This document shows positions 58,708 through 64,000 of a DNA stretch of 64,000 nt, in pieces. The number at the start of each line of letters is the position of its first letter. Position 1 is the first letter of the stretch. The notes under the pieces are model-generated. The model had not been told where the DNA came from. It saw only the letters and a list, made by a program, of their open reading frames with translations, and ran no database searches. This DNA is from Bacillota bacterium (GTDB taxonomy: Bacteria > Bacillota > Clostridia > Christensenellales > SZUA-584). The stretch covers positions 1 to 64,000 of the forward strand of contig JAEWBO010000042.1 of NCBI GenBank assembly GCA_023391105.1, given 5' to 3'. The translations under genes and the position numbers were made by a program.

Positions 58708-60978
58708 GTGGGGAGCGCGATGCAGCCAAGCCGCGTTTTTAATAAAAGGCCTCTTGTTTTTCTCGCTCTTTGCTTTGCGTCCGGCATATTGTCAGGGCGG
58801 TATATTCATCTCGCAGCGATATATATGACTGCCGCCGCGGTGCTTGCCGCTGCGGCTCTTTGTTTGCATTTGCTGTCAAGAAACAGATGGGGCAGGTTAA
58901 CGCTTGCACTGGTTTGTGCCGCGTTTGCATTATTTGGCGCGTTTCTCTCGTCTTCCGCTGTCGATGTCAAGTATCTCTCGGGCGGCACGCGGACGGTGAC
59001 TGGGCATATTTACAGCACGCCGACTGTGAACGACTACGGCAGCGTGGTTTGCCTGTTGGATGACGCGCAGCTTGACGGTCAGGACTGCGGCAGCATCAAG
59101 CTCTATGCGCCTTCGTTTACGGCGCTCAAGTGCGGCGATGAGATAATAACCATCGCCGAGGTGGAGATACCGGGCGGCGTACGCAATCCAGGCGGTTTTG
59201 ACGAGCGGCTTTATCTTCTTTCCGAGGGTATACACTATAAAGCATATGCGGATGTCGTGACGGTCAAAGGAACGCGGGCATCATTTGCGACGGCACTGGC
59301 CGATATCCGCGCTTCTATAGGTGATATCATCGATACGGTATTTGCCGTCGATACTGCGCCCATCGCCAAGGGCATGCTGCTCGGAGACAAGCAATCGCTG
59401 GATGAAGATACCTATGGCGCGTTCAAGGACACCGGCATGGCGCATGTGCTTGCTGTGTCGGGTCTGCACGCCGCCATACTCATTGCAATGGTCTACGGCT
59501 TTTTCCGCCTGATTCGCCTTGGACGAACGCCAATACTCATCGCGACGCTGTCGTTTATCGCCGCCTATGCGTTTGTCACGGGACTTACGCCGTCAATAGT
59601 GCGCGCCTCCGTGATGGCGGTCGTGATGCTGCTCGGCAAGCATTTCGGACGTCAGACGGACACGCTTTCGAGTCTTGCGTTCGCATTTATCGTTTCTTTG
59701 ATTATCAACCCGCTCGATTTGTTCATGGCAGGCTTTCAGCTTTCTTTCAGCGCGGTTTTCGGTCTGCTGACACTCGGCACACAGCTCAAGAAGCTGATCG
59801 TGAAAGCGCTGCCATCGCGTTTGTCCGACATGATATCCGCGTCTGTGGGCGCCACGGCAGGCACGACGCCTGTGCTCGCCGCTTCGTTTAATCGCTTGTC
59901 GGTACTTAGCATTGTGATCAACATTGTGGTGCTGCCGCTGGCATCCCTTGCGATCGTGCTCATATTTATCACGACACTATTGGGTCTGCTGATCGGACAA
60001 ACGGCGGCTTATATCGCGTTTGCCGCTGATGCTGTGATACGGCTTATGCTAGCTGTTATCAACGCGCTTGCTGTGCTTCCTTTCGCGGCGATGAACATCG
60101 CTTCGCCGCCGTGGTATGTGACGCTCGGCATTTTTACGCTGCTTTTCATCGTATCAAAATACCTGCTGGTCAGCACGCGGCTGAAAGCCCTGCTAAGCGC
60201 TGCGCTGACGGCTACGATGCTGCTGGCGCTGCTGCTTTCACAGCCTGAGGGAATGACGCTGACATTTCTGGATGTGGGACAGGGCGATGCCGCATTTGTG
60301 CGCACGGCACAGGGCGGTGAGTATTATATTGATGGAGGTCCGCCAAAGAGCGCGGAAGAATTCGTGAGCTTTACAGTGCGAAACGGCATTACGCCAGATG
60401 CCGCGTTTGTGTCGCACGCGGACGACGATCATTTTTCGGGACTGATGGCTCTTTATGAACAGGGAATGCTGCGCAAGGTGTATTGTTCAGCGCAGGAATT
60501 CGGCACAGTGTCTGCCGCGATGCCTCAAGCCGAGGTCGTGCCGCTTTCTGCGGGAGACACGGTTCTGCTGGACGATGAAACAAGAGCCGTGGTATTATAC
60601 CCGTACAGTGATTCGGCGGCAGAAAACAAAAACGATCTTTCGCTGGTGCTTTTGATCGAGTATAAGGGTCAAAACGCGCTGCTGACGGGCGACATATCAG
60701 GCGGCATCGAGACGGCTCTCTTTACGAGGCTTTCCAAGGTGGACATATACAAGGCCGCGCATCATGGGTCACCGTACTCGTCGTACCGGCTGCCGCTCAG
60801 TGTGCTGAATCCTAAGTACAGCGTCGTCAGCGTGGGAGAGAACAGCTTCGGGCATCCGCACGCGTGGGCGCTTCATAATCTTGAGGATTACAGCGATGCC
60901 GTTTATACGACTTTGCAGGATCATGCGGTTATGTTTGACTTGGACGATACAATTACAGTGAAGACATATGGTGGGTAG
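58708..60978 (+). CDS. comEC: ComEC/Rec2 DNA-uptake channel protein
   Basis: 756 residues if started at GTG 58708 (GAGG 7 bases upstream); ATG 58720 is the alternative with GGGGAG close by. N-terminal TMs (16-75), an OB-fold/DUF4131 region (about 80-190, VTGHIYSTPTVNDYGSVVCLLDDAQLDGQDC), the competence channel with LAVSGLHAAILIAMVYG and multiple TMs (about 240-500), and a C-terminal metallo-beta-lactamase domain (about 510-750) with TFLDVGQGDAAFV, VSHADDDHFSGL, LLTGDISGG and YKAAHHGSPYSSY. It carries transforming DNA across the membrane. Other competence genes are not in the window. Tight operon with holA, whose ATG follows directly. Confidence 0.94.
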   Translation: MGSAMQPSRVFNKRPLVFLALCFASGILSGRYIHLAAIYMTAAAVLAAAALCLHLLSRNRWGRLTLALVCAAFALFGAFLSSSAVDVKYLSGGTRTVTGHIYSTPTVNDYGSVVCLLDDAQLDGQDCGSIKLYAPSFTALKCGDEIITIAEVEIPGGVRNPGGFDERLYLLSEGIHYKAYADVVTVKGTRASFATALADIRASIGDIIDTVFAVDTAPIAKGMLLGDKQSLDEDTYGAFKDTGMAHVLAVSGLHAAILIAMVYGFFRLIRLGRTPILIATLSFIAAYAFVTGLTPSIVRASVMAVVMLLGKHFGRQTDTLSSLAFAFIVSLIINPLDLFMAGFQLSFSAVFGLLTLGTQLKKLIVKALPSRLSDMISASVGATAGTTPVLAASFNRLSVLSIVINIVVLPLASLAIVLIFITTLLGLLIGQTAAYIAFAADAVIRLMLAVINALAVLPFAAMNIASPPWYVTLGIFTLLFIVSKYLLVSTRLKALLSAALTATMLLALLLSQPEGMTLTFLDVGQGDAAFVRTAQGGEYYIDGGPPKSAEEFVSFTVRNGITPDAAFVSHADDDHFSGLMALYEQGMLRKVYCSAQEFGTVSAAMPQAEVVPLSAGDTVLLDDETRAVVLYPYSDSAAENKNDLSLVLLIEYKGQNALLTGDISGGIETALFTRLSKVDIYKAAHHGSPYSSYRLPLSVLNPKYSVVSVGENSFGHPHAWALHNLEDYSDAVYTTLQDHAVMFDLDDTITVKTYGG

Positions 60979-61929
60979 ATGAAAAACTTATACATTTTTG
61001 CGGGCGAAGGTTATATGGTGCGAGACAGCCTGAAAAAGCTAAAACTTGCGCTTAATATTCCGAACGACATGCTCAACATCACAGAATACAAAACAATGCC
61101 CAAGGCGGATGAGCTTATAGCGGCATGCGCCGAATATCCGTTCATGGCGGACAATCGCCTGCTGGCCGTGCTGGATTGCACTGTTCTCACGACGACAGGA
61201 AGTGCCGAGGAGGCCAAAAAGCTCACGGCCTATCTTGACAAGATGCCCGATTCGACTGTGCTTGTGCTTTGCACCGACGGCACAGCGGACAAACGCCGTT
61301 CACTGTATAAGCGCGTCAAGGAGCTGGGCGAAGTGCATGAATTCACCGCGCCCACAGCCGCTGTGTGTGCAAGCTTCGTGGTACAGCAAGCCAAAGCCCA
61401 AGGTGCGAAAATATCGGCAAGAACGGCAGAGGAACTCGTCGCGCTGGCAGGATGCGATTACTATACGCTGGAGAACGAAACGGCAAAGCTCGCGGTTTAC
61501 TGCAATTTTAAGGAAATCACATCCGCGCATGTGAAGGCGTGTGCGTCGCGTTCGCTCGAATTCAATGTGTTTGAAATTCACCGTTTTTTTGTTCAAAGAA
61601 AAGCGGATGAAGCGCGGAACCTGCTGGCAGAGATACTTGAATCTGAACGGCCCGAAGGGCTGATTGGTCTTTTTGCGCGCAAGGTAAGGGATATGTACAA
61701 AACAAAAACGATGCTGGATGCGGGCTTTGGTCTGGACAGAATTGCACAACAGCTGAAAGCCAAAAGTTTTGCGGTGCAGATGCTCGCAAAAGAATGTGCA
61801 AGGTTTTCTGCCGCGCAGCTTCGAGAGGGGCTTAAATTGCTTGCCGATCTGGATTACGGCATCAAATCAGGCCAGATGGATTCAGACCTTGCTTTGAGCG
61901 CCACACTGCTACGCGTTTACGGTTTTTGA
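60979..61929 (+). CDS. holA: DNA polymerase III subunit delta
   Basis: 316 residues, directly after comEC with no gap. The delta-subunit pattern is present: an N-terminal IFAGEGYMVRDSLKKLK, PFMADNRLLAVLD, VLVLCTDGTADKRRSLYKRVKELG, LVALAGCDYYTLENETAKLAVYC and EFNVFEIHRFFVQRKADEARNLLAEIL. It opens the sliding clamp in the clamp-loader complex. The order comEC-holA, then convergent rpsT, is widely conserved in Bacillota and supports the call. Confidence 0.94.
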   Translation: MKNLYIFAGEGYMVRDSLKKLKLALNIPNDMLNITEYKTMPKADELIAACAEYPFMADNRLLAVLDCTVLTTTGSAEEAKKLTAYLDKMPDSTVLVLCTDGTADKRRSLYKRVKELGEVHEFTAPTAAVCASFVVQQAKAQGAKISARTAEELVALAGCDYYTLENETAKLAVYCNFKEITSAHVKACASRSLEFNVFEIHRFFVQRKADEARNLLAEILESERPEGLIGLFARKVRDMYKTKTMLDAGFGLDRIAQQLKAKSFAVQMLAKECARFSAAQLREGLKLLADLDYGIKSGQMDSDLALSATLLRVYGF

Positions 61930-61973
61930 ACGATATTTAAAAGCTATGCTTATTAAATACCCGACAACACAAA

Positions 61974-62003
61974 AAAGCCCATAAGGCCAAGCCTTAGGGC
62001 TTT
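61974..62003 (-). terminator. Terminator between holA and rpsT
   Basis: AAAGCCC (61974-61980) and GGGCTTT pair, with inner TAAGGC/GCCTTA. On the minus strand it ends in GGGCTTTTTTG, so it serves rpsT best; it probably works in both directions. Confidence 0.85.
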
Positions 62004-62025
62004 GCGTTTCTAAGTAAGTGGCGCT

Positions 62026-62292
62026 TTAAGCTGTCAAAGAAGAGAACGCCTTGGTAATCTGCGCTTTCTTGCGATTCACAGCGTTTTTATGAAGCGTACC
62101 CTTAAGAGCCGCTTTATCCAGCGCACCTGTGAATTCTTTATAAAGCTCAGAAGCCGCATCCTTATTACCAGCCTCGACAGCCGCAGCAAATTTCTTTGCA
62201 ATTGTCTTAAGCTCGGATTTGATGATGCGATTCCTTAAATTGGCCTTCGCTTCAACTCTCATGCGTCTTTCCGCCGATTTGATGTTAGGCAA
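62026..62292 (-). CDS. rpsT: 30S ribosomal protein S20, TTG start
   Basis: 88 residues: MPNIKSAERRMRVEAKANLRNR at the start and a Lys/Ala-rich helical body ending NRKKAQITKAFSSL are diagnostic of S20. It binds 16S rRNA early in 30S assembly. The initiation codon is TTG (plus 62290-62292) with GGAGG 9 bases upstream; there is no ATG option. In E. coli S20 also uses UUG, which is part of its translational autocontrol, so the feature may be functional here. Single gene with its own promoter and terminator. Confidence 0.97.
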   Translation of the reverse strand: MPNIKSAERRMRVEAKANLRNRIIKSELKTIAKKFAAAVEAGNKDAASELYKEFTGALDKAALKGTLHKNAVNRKKAQITKAFSSLTA

Positions 62293-62339
62293 GTGTCAAA
62301 ACCTCCATTTGTATGATACTCGTTTTGATAACGAATCGT

Positions 62340-62368
62340 ATTTTAACATAAGCAATCTCGTTTTGCAA
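62340..62368 (-). promoter_or_regulatory. rpsT promoter
   Basis: Minus strand TTGCAA (plus 62363-62368), 17-base spacer, TAAAAT (plus 62340-62345). The leader to the TTG start is about 40 bases. Confidence 0.7.
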
Positions 62369-62487
62369 CTGAATTATCAGCAGATACCAAAGTTTTTGCC
62401 TGTTTGCACTGGTTTTCTTTTAAGTTTTTGATAGCAGTGGAAAAACGAATATGGTAGAATACAAGCAGTAACAATAGGAGGAAACAT

Positions 62488-62676
62488 ATGTATTGCAAAA
62501 AATGCGGTAAGGAATATCCGAAAACAAAAAAAGTCTGCGGCGACTGCGGCATGGCGCTGGTAAATGGTATGGCGCCAAACTCAAGGGAACAGAAGTTCAA
62601 TAAAGTGCCAATTATCATTTTTGGCGTCATCGTTGTGATTCTTGTTGCTGTCTTTTTGATTATCGGCCTCGGCTAA
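62488..62676 (+). CDS. Small zinc-ribbon membrane protein
   Basis: 62 residues behind AGGAGGAAAC. A zinc ribbon of two CxxC knuckles (Cys3/6 and Cys17/20: YCKKCG...VCGDCG) is followed by a short linker and one C-terminal TM (about 40-60, VPIIIFGVIVVILVAVFLII). No enzymatic part. First of three neighbouring zinc-ribbon/TM genes. An extended -10 (TGG-TAGAAT, 62455-62460) lies upstream and a terminator hairpin follows, so it is probably transcribed alone. Function unknown. Confidence 0.75.
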   Translation: MYCKKCGKEYPKTKKVCGDCGMALVNGMAPNSREQKFNKVPIIIFGVIVVILVAVFLIIGLG

Positions 62677-62685
62677 GATTTATAG

Positions 62686-62728
62686 AAGATGTGACGAGCA
62701 GTTTTCACTGCTCGATCATGACATCTTT
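62686..62728 (+). terminator. Two-part terminator hairpin
   Basis: Outer AAGATGT (62686-62692)/ACATCTTT and inner CGAGCAG (62695-62701)/CTGCTCG (62708-62714), with a short T run. It separates the first zinc-ribbon gene from the second. Confidence 0.65.
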
Positions 62729-62783
62729 ATCAAATTCGCTCATATTATCTGGTATATTTATAAAATCATAAAGGAGCTATGCC

Positions 62784-63392
62784 ATGTTTTGTACGAAATG
62801 CGGCCAAAGCAATCCGGAAGATGCGGCCTTTTGCTCTGCCTGCGGTAACGCATTATCATTGGCACCTCAGCCAGAGATGGCGCAGCAAATAGCGGCACAG
62901 CCACAGCCAACTATGCCTCTTTACCAGACGCCTGCTGCTCCGCAGAACCAGCAAGGTTATTATTACGGTGCTGTACAGCAGCCTTATCCGCCGCAGGGTG
63001 CCTATATGCCGCCAAAGAAGAAAAACCGCACGGGTCTTGTTGTTGGGCTCACAATTGGCGGCGTGTTGCTGATCGCAGCAGTGGCCATGCTGTTGTTTGT
63101 ATGGCCCGGCTTTCTCGTGCAAAGTGCAGCAGTCAACGGATTCTGGTATAGCGAGGACCGCACAGAAGCACTGGAGTTTAAAAGCAACGGAAGCATACGT
63201 GTTTATACCATCGATGATAAGTTCAAAGGTGATTACACTTATGACCGCACGCAAGGCATAGGGGTCATTTCAGTGGATGATGCGGAGTATCGGTTTGCTG
63301 TCGTTGAGGACGGTGTTTATGTAGAAAGCATGGGCAACTACAAACAAGCCGGAACCGACTTTGATGTCAAACATTTTATCAACGAAAAGTAA
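62784..63392 (+). CDS. Zinc-ribbon/TM protein with extracytoplasmic beta domain, copy 1
   Basis: 202 residues. A zinc ribbon (MFCTKCG...AFCSACG, Cys3/6 and about 17/20), a Gln/Pro/Ala-rich linker (residues 28-72, many PQ, QQ and YY), one TM (about 80-102, GLVVGLTIGGVLLIAAVAMLLFVW) and an outside domain of about 90 residues with lipocalin-like repeats (GFWYSEDRTEALEFKSNGSIRVYTIDDKFKGDYTYD). The same layout recurs in the next gene, 10 bases downstream. Such proteins occur in clostridia without known function. KGAGC-type ribosome site AAGGAG. Confidence 0.8.
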   Translation: MFCTKCGQSNPEDAAFCSACGNALSLAPQPEMAQQIAAQPQPTMPLYQTPAAPQNQQGYYYGAVQQPYPPQGAYMPPKKKNRTGLVVGLTIGGVLLIAAVAMLLFVWPGFLVQSAAVNGFWYSEDRTEALEFKSNGSIRVYTIDDKFKGDYTYDRTQGIGVISVDDAEYRFAVVEDGVYVESMGNYKQAGTDFDVKHFINEK

Positions 63393-63402
63393 GGAGCTTT
63401 TT

Positions 63403-63966
63403 ATGTTTTGTACAAAATGTGGTCATAAGCTGGAAGAAGGAGCGGTTTTCTGCACCCAATGCGGCAACAGGCTAGAGAGTGCACCTTCGCAGCCTGCGCA
63501 GCCCGCAGCGCAGATTTATCAAGGACCCGCACCTCAACTGCAGAAAAAGAACCGCACAGGGCTTATCGTTGGGCTGAGCGTGGGCGGCGCAGTGCTTATT
63601 ATCGCGATCATACTTCTGGTGGTTTTGCTGCCCCGCGGAGGAAGCGTTGAACTCGCAGGTGTATGGTATGAAGAAACCGGATATGGCGGAACAATCGAAT
63701 TTCGGGCAGACGGCACGTTTGATATGCAGGTGGCGGGCATGACAATGCCCGGCACATATACGTTCGATAAAAATAAGAGCACAGGAAAGCTATCTATCAA
63801 TTATCTGGGGGAAAGTGAACAAGAACCTTTTAAGCTGGATGGCGACAGGCTCAATATCGGCGGTAGCTGGTTTACAAGAAACTATGTGGAGCAGTTCGAT
63901 TATAACGACATGTTGGGTGATTTTGGCGATATGCTCGATGACTTTAATATGGATGGTTTCAATTAA
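63403..63966 (+). CDS. Zinc-ribbon/TM protein with extracytoplasmic beta domain, copy 2
   Basis: 187 residues from ATG 63403 (AAGGAG 7 bases upstream; the in-frame ATG at 63361 lies inside the previous gene). The zinc ribbon (MFCTKCG...VFCTQCG), Pro/Gln linker, KKNRTGLIVGL before the TM (about 55-77), and an outside domain with VWYEETGYGGTIEFRADGTFDMQV...GTYTFDKNKSTGKLSI are clearly parallel to the preceding gene, so the pair is a tandem duplication. The C-terminus is acidic (DMLGDFGDMLDDFNMDGFN). Function unknown; the charged tail is unique to this copy. Confidence 0.8.
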   Translation: MFCTKCGHKLEEGAVFCTQCGNRLESAPSQPAQPAAQIYQGPAPQLQKKNRTGLIVGLSVGGAVLIIAIILLVVLLPRGGSVELAGVWYEETGYGGTIEFRADGTFDMQVAGMTMPGTYTFDKNKSTGKLSINYLGESEQEPFKLDGDRLNIGGSWFTRNYVEQFDYNDMLGDFGDMLDDFNMDGFN

Positions 63967-64000
63967 CAGAATGCTGAATGCATGCACGCCTCGATATTAT

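Overview
The window looks like the chromosome of an anaerobic Gram-positive bacterium of the class Clostridia (Bacillota). This rests on the gene families present (MutS2, TrmK, a Nif3 plus C4 zinc-ribbon pair, PPDK, GerMN lipoproteins, DUF523), strong AGGAGG-type ribosome binding sites, sigma-A promoters with 17-bp spacers and intrinsic terminators with U tracts. I cannot fix the family or genus. There are no insertion sequences, CRISPR arrays, tRNAs or prophage genes that I can support.

Region 1 (1-13443) is a rare-sugar catabolic locus. On the minus strand lie a LacI-type repressor, a D-psicose/D-tagatose 3-epimerase-like enzyme and the start of a sugar ABC-transporter binding lipoprotein (cut by the window edge), behind a near-consensus promoter with a perfect palindromic operator. 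Next come an L-fucose isomerase-like gene and a divergent TIM-barrel epimerase. Then a second LacI-type regulator precedes a six-gene operon: zinc dehydrogenase, Fe-S/FMN Old-Yellow-Enzyme protein, TIM-barrel epimerase, D-psicose 3-epimerase, PfkB kinase and a GatZ/KbaZ protein. Three copies of a GTGCCCG-n-r-CACG motif surround this regulator. The most economical reading is polyol or ketose to D-tagatose, then tagatose-6-phosphate, then fructose-6-phosphate.

Region 2 (13485-21570) holds a TetR regulator, two chemoreceptor genes whose 3' halves and terminators are near-identical duplicates, a short-chain dehydrogenase and a lipoprotein-like gene that has lost its 5' end.

Region 3 (21672-40241) is mostly housekeeping: mutS2, DUF523, a two-component system followed by an HtrA protease, an unusual 36-codon gene, a shikimate-dehydrogenase-like protein with both catalytic residues altered, a secreted metallo-hydrolase, ppdK, then dgt-dnaG-rpoD-trmK-nif3-zinc ribbon and the RNase P RNA, whose -10 box contains the stop codon of the preceding gene.

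Region 4 (40346-57264) contains an 8.3-kb gene for a cyclic beta-1,2-glucan synthase-like protein, a YgiQ radical SAM protein with a heptapeptide-repeat tail, a response regulator/histidine kinase/two GerMN lipoproteins operon that resembles actinobacterial mtrAB-lpqB, and a convergent asparagine synthetase.

Region 5 (57480-63966) has an ECF-type membrane protein, an RNase Z-like hydrolase, comEC and holA in one tight operon, convergent rpsT with a UUG start, and three small zinc-ribbon membrane proteins in a row.

Non-ATG starts are common here (GTG for dnaG, TTG for rpoD, the zinc-ribbon gene and rpsT). Family assignments are from recognition of motifs and protein sequence, not from database searches.
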